Source: Metallyticus violacea (taxonomy: Eukaryota > Arthropoda > Insecta > Mantodea > Metallyticidae). Taken from it: a stretch of 64,000 bases of DNA. Positions 9,869 to 22,153 of the stretch are shown here, in pieces; the first letter of the stretch is position 1; the number at the start of each line of letters is the position of its first letter. Made by a program: the position numbers and the translations under genes. The notes under the pieces are model-generated. The model did not search any database. It saw only the letters and a list, made by a program, of their open reading frames with translations, and was not told the DNA's origin. The stretch spans positions 114,419,369 to 114,483,368 of the forward strand of contig CM060843.1 of assembly GCA_030762175.1 (NCBI GenBank), written 5' to 3'.

Positions 9869-11894
9869 GTAATTTTAATATTAGTATACTTTTTGACGAA
9901 ACGCTATGCTTGTTTGTAGTACATATTTTAATTTTAAATTAGACATGGAACACATTTTCATTTTCTAAATGGTGCTTCAGTTGGTATATTACAATATAGT
10001 ACGAAGAATATCCCTGTTTCAGGGCTTGATTGTTAAATATAAATGTATGCAATTTTTATTTCTGTTGACTGTAATTATCGCTAATATCTCTCAAATACTT
10101 TAAAGCTGATAAATAATTTAAAGTAAAATATTACACATATATTTCCATATTTGCCGAGAGTCAGATCAGCAAATGAGATCCGTTGGCTAGATCCTACCTG
10201 GACGCTTAACAAAGCATTTGCTATTCCTTTCTTGGTTTAAGTGAAAGGCTTCTTCCACCTCCATTATTAAGTTGTAAACAAGCTACGCTCTGCAAGTTTA
10301 AGTAATTACGTAGAGTAGTAGTTAATATTTCATAGGCAATATAGTCCTTTATCAAGGTTTCCAGTTAGTTTGCTCTCTTGTCTTCTGTAACAGCCACTTC
10401 TACAAGATAACAGTTGTGTGAATGAAAAGCCTAAATGCCTAGAACGTGGTACGCTTTCGCAGATATCTTACGAAGCGTACACAACCTTTTGGTTTTTAGA
10501 CACCTCGTTCCTCTTTTTTATTAGCCTTCATGCTAATAAAAACTAATAACAGTTAAGTGAAGATCTCTTAAGTTCGCTGCGTGCGTTCATTCTTTCCGTT
10601 GTCAGAACGGGTACCGAGTTATGGCATCACAGATCTGCTTTCAAGCAACCGACCAAGAAAATATTATAACACTTCAAGCTGGAGAACAGTAAACATTGGA
10701 GTTCCTCAAGATTCAATTCTTGCTTCTCTATAAATAGTAAAAAGTAATTTTTCTATTGCAAAGTTTTAATTCTTTCAAAATCTAAATATTAAACCCTATG
10801 AAATGAATTTATACTTTCATTAAAGGCCGTTTATGAGTTTAAATATTTCATTTTTAAAGTAGACGAAATATACATTTGCATTATAGCATTCAACAATTTT
10901 TGGGTATTATTAAAAAAGAAGTTCTTTGTTATTATGTCAAAATATTAAGGTTTGAATTTTAACATTGCTGCTTTGGAATGTTATATAATTATTTTTAAAT
11001 AGAATGTGGCTGATAAAGCAGGTAATTAATTTTGAAAACAAAATAATTACACTTTATAAATATTTCACTGGTTCAATACAAAAGTATTTATTATAAAACA
11101 ACAGTACTGTCAAACGTAAAATTATTTTATGCAGTCATTTCTTTCGAACGCATCTGAATTGCTTCTCCAGATTAAGTTGATTATTTAAAAAAATCATGGG
11201 AATGTTTACTATATCTTAAATTATACAGACCATCAGATCAGTTTTTGCTCCAAGTTAAAAGTCAGCTATAACTCATAGTATTTCTATTTTTTTGATATTC
11301 ATTAAGTATTTAGTATACATATTCTGAAGGTTTTATATCCTTATGTATTAACAGGTGTGTGTATGCTTGTGTTTGAACTCTTACATTTATTAATTTCATG
11401 CCAATATGCATATATTCTCATAAAATGCATTTTGTAGCCTCAGCATTAAGTTCTATATTTTTGTACCACATAAGTGTAGTGTAACTTCTTGTAAATTTTT
11501 AGAGTACGACATTCTTGTATTTTACTGTACTGTATAATCAATAATTTGAATTATGCTTCCTTGTCAAAACCTTTTATTATACACTCAAAAACTCCAGCAA
11601 AACCTTCATTTGCTGTAGTATTTTACGATTTGTTACTCTTAGGAACGATTATCTTTGATTATCAGATTTTTAATCGTGTTATGCGAAACGTTCAGATTAA
11701 GATTGCCTTTATAGGAGAGTTTGCTGAGAGATTATGTGCTCAATATAAATTCATTCTATTATCTCTCTACATGACACCATTCTTTCAGCTCCCAACTTAA
11801 TGTGAATAATACAAAACATTGACTTTCAAGAACAGATTCGTTAGTAGTAGGGCGGGAACATACCGTACGCTATACAACATGAACTTTCGTATAC
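9868..11894. other. Non-coding stretch, nothing assigned
   Basis: Mostly AT-rich. A short minus-strand frame around 10185-10275 and an 84-codon plus frame at 11546-11800 carry no motif I recognise. Slightly GC-richer islands lie at 10150-10280 and 10380-10690. Confidence 0.5.
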
Positions 11895-13015
11895 TTTTAC
11901 GATGAACGGAAGGTGAATGAATGAATGAATGGTGTTAACGCCCCCTTTTGCTACAGAGGCACCACAGGCGGTGGACACTGATGATACATGAGATGAAATG
12001 ATATATTGGGAAAGGATTTATTTTTAAGGAAAGAATCGTTCCAGGCCTAAGTTTAGGGTACTCCCCGGCATTTGCTATTTATGAGGACTGAGGAAAACCT
12101 GGAAAAAACCTCAGGCAAGGAGGACGAATCCTGGTGGGATTCGAACCCCAGACCTCCCGCTCACAAGTCCGCGCCTTAACGACCTCGGCCACCCGTGGCG
12201 GTTCATGAACGGAAGGTGGGTGAAGCATATTGACTTGACAAAATATAAAGCAAGAGAGAAAACAGCATAAACTCTCCGTAACAGAATCCCAAATAGGCCT
12301 CTAGGTGCACTGGAAACTACCTACGTTGCATTAGTTAGGTCTACAATAATTATGAGGCAGAAATTTGGGGATGGGAACAAACTGTGAGGTTTATTGAGGA
12401 CATACTTTCTGAAAAGAATCTTGGAGTTTGCGAGGGACACAGCGAATGACGAATTAAAATGGAATTCAGAGTCTACAGCGAAACCATAGGGTGTAAAATC
12501 AAAGAAATAAAGTACTGGCTGCTAACCATTCATGGGAACCAATCTTTAATTAAGTCATTGATCTATCATCAACATGATAGGGGACATGACATGGATAAGA
12601 AAGGGACTGGGAACATTATTGCTGGGCTGTATTTGGATGGCGAGTCAGGGGAATAGAAAGAACGCATGGAGAAGGGTTAAGTACTGATTGAAGGATATGG
12701 ATAGATAGCAGCAATTGCGCAATGCAGAGGAATGATTAGACTGGAATTATAGTCGGGATGAAAAAGTGAATGGGGGATTGACCATACTCACTAGATAGTA
12801 GATCGCGTGGCTCAGACGAGGAGCATGACGGGTACTTAACATCACCGACGAATATGAGCGGAGAATTTTCCGCAACTGGGAGGAGCGGGCACATTCCGAC
12901 TGAATATAAATGTACGGAAGAATGGAGGATAAAGTATGTACCACTCTCCCTTCCGGGATACTGCGCTCTGATGACAGGAAAGTGCTATTAAAGGACTATT
13001 AAAGCCAATAAAATA
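11895..13015 (+). mobile_element. LINE ORF2 C-terminal relic, split by a SINE
   Basis: If SINE-A copy 3 and one target-site copy are set aside, one frame reads from about 11898 to 12465 as GRWVKHIDLTKYKAREK, then RNRIPNRPLGALETTYVAL, then ARDTANDELKW. This resembles the region after the reverse-transcriptase domain in non-LTR ORF2 proteins. A KIKEIKYWLL segment follows in another frame (12459-12656). At least two in-frame stops and a frameshift make it non-functional. The relic ends with AATAAAATAAAAAAAT at about 13006-13020, an old polyadenylation end. Clade not determined. Confidence 0.6.
11930..12204 (-). mobile_element. SINE-A copy 3, nested in a LINE, with perfect TSD
   Basis: A full-length copy. 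The 14-bp sequence ATGAACGGAAGGTG is present on both sides (11902-11915 and 12205-12218), a perfect target-site duplication. Between it and the element's 3' end lies AATGAATGAATGAAT, i.e. an (ATTC)n tail on the element strand. The target is the LINE relic, so this SINE is the younger of the two. Confidence 0.96.
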
Positions 13016-13815
13016 AAAAAATTACAACATACAGATGCACATAATTGAAATTTGCTGATCTACTTTAACTACTATACCATCACTCTGAAGTAAATCAAAT
13101 TATTTTCATTTTTTTCCCGAACATTTTATTTATTTACTTTGTCACATTTTGGCCGAGCTGTACAATAATATACCCACAATATGACAATAATAGCACAGAT
13201 AAGTGGTAACAGTTTCCAAGTGATAGTTTATACAAATCCTAAAAAATGGAAAACTTGTGCAAAAAATAAAGTTTTTCAATGATTGCAGTCAAAATAATGT
13301 TTTAACAGAAAAACCAATTTTTTGAGATAAACACCAGCTAAAAATCCTCCAACATTGTAATACAACTAAGGATGATGTCATGAAAACAAACGCTGCCAAT
13401 TTATGAAATACAACTTTTTCTATCATTCAAGGCAAACCAAAGTATTCTAGAAAAATAGTTTTCAGGTATAGAACTTTAACTGGACAAGTGCTCGCTAAAT
13501 CCTAAAATACCTTCTGCAACGACACAATTAAGATGTATTAAAATATTTATAAGTAAAAATATTATTGAAAATAATATAAAAATAAACGGAAAGTTCCAAA
13601 CACTAAAATGCCACAAAAAACAAAAAATATGATTTTGACCCACCCTTCCGTTTAATACTCCCTCTCATACGTGCATGGCTAAACACAGACAACAGATAGG
13701 CCTTAATGAAAACATCATAGTTATGCACCTATGTTTAACGTTTTCTTTCTCCTGATTTCCATGGAACAAACTATTAAAATCTTGAATCGGCAGCACGATA
13801 TTTATTTGTAAAGTA
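13016..13815. other. Non-coding stretch
   Basis: AT-rich, with no gene or repeat recognised. Confidence 0.55.
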
Positions 13816-14044
13816 CCGTCACGGGTGGCCGAGGTCCTTAAGGCTCTCGTGAGCTAGAGATCTGGGGTTCGAATCCCGCCGGGACCGTCCTAGCAAATGT
13901 GGGGAATAACCCTAAACTTAGGCCTGGAACGTTTCCTTCCTGAATAAATCCTTTCCCAATTTATCATTTCATCTCATGTATCATCAGTGACTACCGCCTG
14001 TGGTGCCTCAGCAATAAAAACGAACGTTAAACACTATTAAAAAA
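13816..14044 (+). mobile_element. SINE-A copy 4, internally deleted
   Basis: tRNA-like head (13816-13885) and 3' half are present, but about 50 nt between the head and the GGGGAATAACCC segment are missing. The lost piece is the self-complementary CTGAGG...CCTCAG block seen in other copies. The 3' end runs into an ACTATTAAAAAA tail. No clear target-site duplication. Confidence 0.92.
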
Positions 14045-14574
14045 TTATCTATAGCAAGCTTTGTATACTTCGTATGTTTTGAAATGACAGTTTGATTCCA
14101 GTTAATATTTGGAGCGGGTCTACCAGTTTTTTCATTTCTAATTCCACTTCTAATGGCTGCAAAGAAAAGGACTTAGAGAATATAAGTGTTGAATTCTCAT
14201 ACTGTTATTTACATTCAATTAACAAAAGGAAACAAACAACTTCTTCCCAAATTCCCACGAAACTTCACTAGCGGGCAATTCAGTAACCGCTTTCTATTAT
14301 TTAAAAAGCAGAATAAGGAGATATTTCTACACTATGGTCAAACAGCTAATTATCCCTGCTGGAAAGTGACTGCATAGAGTATTGTTACTTCAAATGTAAC
14401 AATAGAGTTTTTTCTGAGATAATTGCAATTTTTTCCACATTTAATACACATATAATTGTGTTGTTAATTACTATTTCACTATATATGTTTTAAAACACTT
14501 CATTCAACTTTGTAACGCAATAACGAACAGTCTTATAAAACTACAGATTTTCCCGGAACGTAATTACAAGAGGT
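14045..14574. other. Non-coding stretch
   Basis: A 63-codon plus frame (14186-14377) has no recognisable motif. No repeat identified. Confidence 0.5.
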
Positions 14575-15640
14575 GGCGGTTCAGGTGGTGCGTGCCCATA
14601 ATAGGGAGTCTGAGCTAGACCTAGAGAGAGAGAGCGCACGTGTTTCTGTGTGTCCCGGGAGCGTAAGTGTAGTCGTGTATTCTCCCGTATCTCAGTAACG
14701 CTATAAGAAAAATAGTAAACGTAGCCAAAGTATTGGAAGAGCTGAAAAAAGAAGTAAAGACGGCTTTATGGACAATAAAGATCTTCAGGATGAGCTTATT
14801 GCCACGGTAAATGCCGTGCTAATATCTATATAAGGGCGGAAGAACATGCTACGGCGCTGGAAGAGAAGATTGATTACTTAGAAAGGCAGCCTCGGAGGAA
14901 TAACATTTGTCATCTATGGGCTGCCAGAGGAGGAAAGACAAAGCTATACCGAGGAGGGAGTTATGCAGGTAGTTGCACAGGTGGGAATCGATCTGATGCC
15001 TGCAAATATTTAGCGGGTTCATCCAGTTATTCCACGGGTTAATCTACGACCGATAGTCTGTAAGCTCCTGTCTTACAAATGAAGAGTGTCGATTTTGTGC
15101 GAGAGCAGGCATCTAGGGAAACCGGCATTGCAATCAGAAAGGACTTCAGCGACAAAGTCCGTCAAGAACGCGAGTTCCTCTACCAGCACACAAGGTTAAC
15201 ACCAGGAAGCACGGGGTGTCATGCAGTTATGAAGTTCGACAAGCTACTGATAGATTGTGGAGATTGACAAAAAACTGGCAGTGATCTAACAATCCTGCAG
15301 AAGCTTCTATTACTGTACAGCATCGAACCCAGATCAACAACATGGACACGCAGTAGATGCAGGCAGGGCGCAGACCACAGGAGGAAAAAACAGAAGGGGA
15401 GGAGGAAGTCAACACAAGGAGGGCAAGGCAATATCGGGAGGAAAATGAAGGATGGACGATCAAGGGAAATCAAGTATGAGGAGTCGAGAAGAAGCAACGC
15501 CATCGAGGGTTGACATGGCAACCACTTCCCGTCAAATCCTTCGGCAAAAATACTCCAAATACTGACCGGGACAATAGTTTGCAGCTCATTTGCAAACCAG
15601 GTTCGTACCGCAAATAAAAATATCGGGCACAAGATAAACG
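14575..15640 (+). mobile_element. LINE ORF1 relic (coiled-coil/RRM type)
   Basis: The sequence from about 14733 encodes a charged helical segment, then EEKIDYLERQPRRNN, the hallmark transition from coiled coil to RNA-binding core in L1-type ORF1 proteins. A single extra T near 14905 shifts the frame; the next frame continues with a YGLPEEERQSYTEEG segment. The last part (15079-15267) has RKDFSDKVRQEREFL and a KFDKLLID ending, typical of the C-terminal domain. In-frame stops at about 15013 and 15079. The GC-richer leader from 14575 may be the 5' UTR. The hydrophilic remainder to 15640 is probably the ORF1 tail. No ORF2 follows, so the copy is truncated. Confidence 0.65.
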
Positions 15641-18548
15641 TTCCTACAGACTGTCCTGTTTTTTATCTCACATATAAAACAATTCATCTATAGTTTCAAG
15701 AAATTAAACGTTGCCATTTATTGGGTTATGCAACAACCTAGACGAACCGCCCCTGACTTCAAAACCGTTTTATCTGCAGATTCATCATAAATGCAATTAC
15801 TGCTACAAGGCAACCACTATTTTGCTCTTTTTTCTAGTTTATTTGGGGAGTTTATTTTATTTTTGTTTTATCATTTATTGTTCAATTGTTTATAAAACAA
15901 CGAGCAAGGGTTTCATTATAGTAACTGTATGCGATTTCTCTATCGATTAATTGTGTGTTATGTGTATCTGTAAGTGCAAGGGTAGCAAATAAAATGGTTT
16001 AATACGTTTAATAATCTTTCTTGTTCTTGTACTCGTTTTGTATATAATTGCTCTAATAGCTTCGGATACACTTTAAACACGTTTGCTTCGTCATTATGAC
16101 ATTTTCTGTAAATATATTCAAATAGTATTTTCATTGTCAATTCGAACTCTGAAAGCTACAACACTGCAATATGCAATATTAAGCTTGCCATTCAATTAGT
16201 GTTTAATTTTTCACAGACAGATCTTTAAGAAGTTTCCTAAAGTGCCATTTGTAAATTTAAGAGCCAGAAAGCGCTGTAACTTAGAGGGAGTTAGAACTCA
16301 TTCATATTTAATAGATGAATACACGTCATACTTCAAGTCGAAACTGTAACGAAAGGTAAGGAGAAAAGGAAGGAAGCTAAAGTTCCGGCAGACAGCTTGA
16401 AACTCTCTGACTTCCTTTATCACTTTTCTCCTACCCACCGATAAATTGTTGTATATACTTGCTCAACTGGAAAAGAAGTCTTGTTTCTTCTAAAGCTTTC
16501 CCGATAGTACATGCAGAAAAAGGGGCTCTTAAGAAAGTTTTTGCTGTTTGCTTTCCTTCAGTGTGATATTCTATGCTGGTATCCTACCATAGTGCTCAGC
16601 TAAAATGAACTCACTTATGAGTTATTTATGCGTTATAAAACGCATTAATATTTACATTAATATTTTATAAGAAAAAAGGTAACGTTCCGCTTTATGTCCT
16701 GAAAATGTAAATGAAACATGTAATTAATGTAATGTAATCAATGTATTTAATGAAAAGGACAGGGATATTTATCATCTACGTGTTTCTAGTATTTCAAGAC
16801 TATGACAATTATTGACATAAGTAGACATTTATTACGGAAGAGTTTAAAGAAAACCTAATTAAAATTTGTCAGGAAAGTGTGGAAATAAATGAAGAGATAA
16901 TGTAAAACTGTCTATTATTCCTAATATTTTGAATGTTTACATTAAAATAGTATTATTCAATGTACCGCAGAATAGCATTAAATTAATAAAATAACGTTCA
17001 TGACTCTATTTGAAAATCGAGATGGCATTTGCTCAAATAGAAAATGAACTGCAAAAGCAGCTCATAAACTAGTACATTAAGTGGTTTGTATATTAAAAAT
17101 TCCCATTGAAGACTGAAGTAATAAAATTGTTTGATTCAAATCTTATTAATATTAAAATAAATATTGATAATATGTCTTTTGAAGAAATGAACGTGGTCAC
17201 ATATTTAGAATAAAATATGTCATATCTACAAAATAGAGATACCGAAATAAAACAAAAGATTTTGACTGAATTGCGAAACAAAAAATCGAAACCTCGTATT
17301 TGAGAAATATCTGATATAATGACAGGCTACTGGGTGGCCTAAGGTTAGCCTCAAATGCAGACGCAGATCAAAAATAACACTCAAATTATAAACATGGATG
17401 ATATTATACTCATTATAAATTACATGTAAGGATCGATTTCTTTAGCAAGTTAAGGAAGTCGATAAGACCACTCTTTCACACGAATAGGAAAAGTGAGGAC
17501 AGAGAAGACGATAACTGGGTTTTGATTCCTCCATTTAGAAAGAGATATGTATCAAGGATAAAGTGAGTATGAAATCTACGAGATAATTTCTGAAAATTCA
17601 GATCATAGAGTTTCATTATGCACAAACAAAGTAGTTCGCAAGTTTTTGGATAATAAATGACGTTCAGCCGTTTTTGTAAAACAAAGTTTGTATTTAAAAG
17701 GCTACAAAGAGGAATTCTGCTGATTACAATAAGTGGTAGTACTTTTATTATCCAAAAGTAATGCACAGTCACTGTAGAGTAAGATAAATACTCAAACATA
17801 GAAAAACATTTAAAATTACCGAGTAACAATCTCAGTCATTGGCATAAAACAGTTGAATGTCTTAGTAAATTTACAGTTATGCACGAACAGGTCCTAGTAA
17901 TGTTGTAAGTATAGTACTTGCCTGAAAATCAGGGAACCAAAATTCTGCTTCGAGTAGTAAGCAACTCTCTGACTGATGCTATTTCCTGTGGTAAGGGAAT
18001 GAAGCCAATGCATCGAACTCATTTTACTATAATGATCTATTTAATTCATGTTCTCAAGATTTGACAGTCGTGACCGGAAATGTACACTTGAAAGAAAGAA
18101 ATAAAGAAAGAAAAAGTACACCATAGAAATAGCTATACTTGTCTATATACAGGCACTTTATAGTATATTTTTTAATTCCCAAGTGAAGAACTCTGACGTT
18201 GATACCCAAAAGTATAGAACAATCCGAGAAAATAAGAAATGAAGGAAAAAAACGCCATTTAGCACGAAAAGCTGCAGTATATTGTGTGAATTACATTTAG
18301 ATTAGGTTAAAAACATAAACACCAAACGTTTTCTCCATATTGCTATAGCTTATGGGTTGAGCAAAATAGAGTGTTATCGATCAATATCGTTAAACCTTAA
18401 GTCTACTACGACATACCACACCATCTTGTAATACCTTTTATATACCTAAATGAAAAGAGCACTTTTAAAAATCATTTTTGCTTTGAAAGTTGGACATTCC
18501 AATAAGCATACGGAAAAAAAACCATAGCTATGATTTACTTTTCAGTAC
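15641..18548. other. Long non-coding stretch
   Basis: Nothing assignable in about 2.9 kb. The longest frames (15711-15950 plus; 17476-17829 minus, 117 codons) lack any motif. A splice-like pair at about 17930-17992 (CAG acceptor, TGTG|GTAAGG donor) encloses 58 nt open in one frame, too short to weigh. Confidence 0.5.
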
Positions 18549-18564
18549 AAAAAAAAAAAAAAAA
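18549..18564. repeat. Poly-A tract (16 nt)
   Basis: Homopolymer run with no recognised element attached. Confidence 0.9.
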
Positions 18565-18804
18565 CAAGAAAATTCTCATATAAATATCAACAAGTGGCTT
18601 CTTATTTTAACATTATTAACACATGGCTGACTATGAAAATAATTTTACTAGCACGAATATTAGGAAATGAATAACTTATTATTCCAATCTAAAGTAACCA
18701 TTACTGTTTAAATTAAAATGAATACTATACTTATGTAATATAGCAATTGTTGTGCGGTACAGTTATTTTCTAACACTAAAGATTTGCAAACAATAAAATC
18801 TTAC

Positions 18805-18881
18805 CCTTTGGACGGAAGATATCTGGCATACATCTTCCATCACATTCATCACTCTACTTCTCAAAGAACCTGATGACACTT
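18805..18881 (-). other. Candidate exon (77 nt)
   Basis: On the minus strand CAAAGG|GTAAGA is a good donor. The 25-codon frame before it (SLRSRVMNVMEDVCQISSVQ) is open, with coding-like composition. The proposed acceptor GTTAG has no pyrimidine tract. Its 3' phase (0) fits the start of the 8106-8177 candidate on the same strand, a one-in-three coincidence by chance. No family recognised. Confidence 0.22.
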
Positions 18882-19261
18882 CTAACATTTTTAGCATGTT
18901 TTGTTTTATTTATTAAGGAATCTTCAACATAACTCTCAGCTATCGATGTGTACATTGCTAGTATAAAAGCAGTATAACAATTGAAATAGTGGTGTTCGAA
19001 CATGCAGACCTTGACTGCAAAGCTAATACCTTTGCAATATTACAGCTTCAAATAAAACTCAATTCACTAATTTACATAAGTTTCAATAGATTTACACTAA
19101 AATTAGTTTAGCGCTTTGTACAGAAAATTGCGTACTCATTTTGAAATGGTTTATTTATAACTTATTTGTGCCCTTTTTATTTTTAATCAGCATTGCACCG
19201 CGACATGAAGTTCTATTCAGCTAGATTATGGAAGATAAATAATACTAGAACAACCAGTTCA

Positions 19262-19410
19262 AGGGGTTTTGTGGCCTAAATTTCACAGGTATTCACCTAA
19301 AGAACAGAGGGAAACCCCTGAATAAACCCTAGTTAGGAAACTAACCGAAATGGGACTCGAAGCCGGGCTCGACGCGTGGGAAGTGCAAACGCTACAGCTA
19401 GACTACGATA
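19262..19410 (-). mobile_element. tRNA-derived SINE fragment (SINE-D)
   Basis: Read on the minus strand it has an A-box-like GTAGTCTAGCTGTAGCG, a B box GGCTTCGAGTCCC, then a body GGTTAGTTTCCTAACTAGGG and a GGTTTCCCTCTGTTC stretch. This matches the general layout of insect tRNA-derived SINEs but differs from SINE-A and SINE-B. Confidence 0.6.
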
Positions 19411-20536
19411 ATAGTCGTAACTATAACAACTATATTTGTTAGATGATCCTTTGATTTTCCTTACTATTGCTGTTTACATGCATCCTAAGCTGACAATATC
19501 ATACGTTATCTGTTTGCTATAAAAACATAATAAATTTCAACGCTATTATAATTATGTGTGGTATACACAAACAAATGGAAGCATTATTTAGAAACATTAA
19601 ATGTAATATTGCAATTTGTACACTTAATGAATGTTACCGTGCGAGTAAGATGATGGTCGAGATGAAGATGCAACTACTACATTGTGTCTATGACGTACAA
19701 TAAAGTATACTACCTATAGTGTATAGCAAAGTGGTGTCAGGGTGAAAGACCGCGCTCTCTGTAGAGAATATTCCTTGCGTGCGCCACGCCTTTTTTTTCT
19801 TTCAACATGCCACGGCTCGGATTTCATTTGGCTAGTGGTAGGGAGATGACATGAAACAAGAAAGACGAAGCAAGAGAATAGGAAATACTATAAGAAACTT
19901 CAAGTGGCTGTTATTGTTGAGGCAGGTGGGGTTGGCCTATGTAACGGCAGGAGGGATATTTCTTCATCAATCTCCACGCCCTAGACTCTCAGCAGACCTC
20001 TTTCCCACCGAACTCTCCCTTCTTATTGTCGTTAAGAGTCAGTAGGCTTGCTTCCTATTTCGCCCTCTATGGTTCCTCCCAGGATGTCGTAATTATATCA
20101 CTTCCATTAAAAGTATGTTCGTTAGGGGGCAGAAAAGAAGTTATTGTTACTCTTACTTTTGAGATGGGATATAGGGGAAGGATGCGAGAGGATGAAGTAC
20201 TTTTCAAACTTGTTTCCAAAGCTGGAAAAGAAAATCTAAGAAGAGGGAACATGAGGATGTAACACAGTGAATTACAGAAACTTTATTCTCAAGATCTCTG
20301 TTATCGACAAAATGTGTTTCAGAAAAACAAAGGTATAAAGAATAGCTCAAAGTGTTACAGCGAAGAACGCTGTATAGCCGTTTTCATTTTGAGCAGTTGT
20401 TTGATAAAGATTATAACACATGTATCTATGAGAATTATTTATCTAGGTTGGTAGTGCAAATTTTGAAATGTATGTAACACTGCTAGTTATTGGGATTGGA
20501 ATAAATAATAATAAACTGCTAATTTTGTAAAACTAC
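19411..20536. other. Non-coding stretch with a GC-richer block
   Basis: The block 19740-20260 is less AT-rich and has two overlapping plus frames (19851-20045, 20026-20262) and a minus frame. None shows a family motif. It may be an unrecognised repeat or a gene-flanking segment. Confidence 0.35.
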
Positions 20537-21235
20537 AGTTTTGTGAGCGGGATATGGTGTTTAGTTTGACTGCAGAAACAGAGACAGTGAAGCATGTCCA
20601 AAGCGACTTTCGTTGAGAATGTAATCTTCAAAGGCACAATCTCATACCTGACTATAAGAGAATAATAGCCTGGAATTTAAAGTTCAAGCAAACAGAAAGC
20701 TTATTGCCAAAATCTGGTAAGCGTTCTAAGAAAAAATGTTCTGAAGATAGCAGTGAACCCACTCGAACCTACTGTACAAAAAGCCCCCCTCCCAAAAAAA
20801 ATCGAAAAGCTTGTTTGCAACTCCAGTTTACTCATAGTACAGTTCATAATGTTATGCATAAAATGCTCCGTTGCAAACATAAAAACTTCAATGATACAGC
20901 TGATCAAGCCTGGCGATAAAGACAAGGGACCGGCTAATGTTGCCCAGTATTTGGCATAAAATTGACGTAAACGATTCGTACTTAAATCTTGTGTTTTTCT
21001 TATCACTCAATTTTCCACATATCAGGAAAAGTCAGCAGACACAAATGCACAATTTTGAGAAGCGAGAATCTGCGTGTTATGTTTGAACACGAACGTGATT
21101 TGCCCAAAATTGATGAAATAAAAAATTATGTGATAAGTCCCTTCTTATTTGCTGAATCAACCATAACTGTGGAAAATTGTCTAGGTATGTTTAAATTCTA
21201 TATCTGGATAGAGGCTGGCAATGTGAGGATATAAA
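20537..21235 (+). mobile_element. Mariner-like transposase relic 1 (DUF4817 type)
   Basis: Three segments in different frames line up in family order. The N-terminal helix-turn-helix region reads ETVKHVQSDF, a stop, then IPDYKRIIAWNLKFKQTESL (20571-20700). A middle part follows (VHNVMHKMLRCKHK; LIKPGDKDKGPANVAQYLA). The catalytic-domain start follows, with FHISGKVSRHK and HERDLPKI, then ISPFLFAESTIT (20989-21234). The first catalytic aspartate region, normally SDE before FH, is altered to SYHSIFH. The C-terminal third is absent. Frameshifts make it non-functional. Confidence 0.82.
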
Positions 21236-22095
21236 AACAATTGTGTCACTAACCGGTTCCTTCACCAACAGATATAACGCTCTACGACAATGTGAAAGTA
21301 ACCCTACGAGGTTCATCTAACTGAAAGTAACTATCTTTTTATTACACTCGCTTGACTGAAAGAGATTTGATTAAATGAAACACGTGTAGTTTATTGAATC
21401 AAATTATAAGATTTAATACGTTCTAAGTTATCATAGAAATAAAAATTAAACTATTTCAAACCTTATGTACAAATCATACATTTTAGAGATCTAGATCCAC
21501 CATGTAAAGATGATGAAACATTGACCCATTTGCCATATTTAGTGGCTGCCCTCCGACTTTTTAATCGTACGCCACACTTCCCTTGGGAAACTTCAAACCA
21601 TTAGTCAAAATACATCAAATATCTGCTCTTTCCCAGAGTTTTCCACAGGCGCGGTTAACTGTTAAGGAATGGCTTTCCCCAATAACGTTCAGTTAAAAAA
21701 TCCATATCAATTCAAGCAATGTGTGTGCCACAATATTTTATTTCGCTGTAATAATACTAGCAGAAAATTATGTGAATTTACAAATTTATAACAATTGCTT
21801 CTCTGAAAAGCATTGTTCAAAGTATACTGTTATTTCAATACTACGCTCATTTTTCTTCTGTAACAGTGCGTTTATAAAGATAATGTCCTGTATTGATAAT
21901 CTTTTGTCTACAATTACACACATGTACTTTATTGTGTTAATGTATTAATTTTGGTAAGTCTAAATAAATTGGTAATTAACTTTATGAACATTTTCATATC
22001 ATTTAAATTCTACTGGCTTCTACCGCATATATTGATACCTGTTTGATTGCACATTACATAGCCATTTTAACTAAATGGGCCTATCTCTTTTTCAG
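21236..22095. other. Non-coding stretch after mariner relic 1
   Basis: Could hold decayed transposon 3' sequence, but I cannot align any transposase motif. A 75-codon frame at 21721-21948 is unassigned. Confidence 0.45.
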
Positions 22096-22153
22096 AGATA
22101 AAATTACAGCTCTGGCCATTGATACACTGAAGAATTTTGAGCATGTCGATTAA
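22096..22153 (+). other. Candidate terminal exon
   Basis: A strong acceptor (TATCTCTTTTTCAG, 22082-22095) is followed by an open frame ITALAIDTLKNFEHVD and a stop at 22151-22153. Only the acceptor and the amino-acid-like composition support it. AT-rich insect DNA makes such acceptors often by chance. Confidence 0.2.

Noticed and set aside
17476..17829. 117-codon minus frame as a host gene
   Set aside because: No start context, splice sites or recognisable motif; composition does not differ from the flanks.
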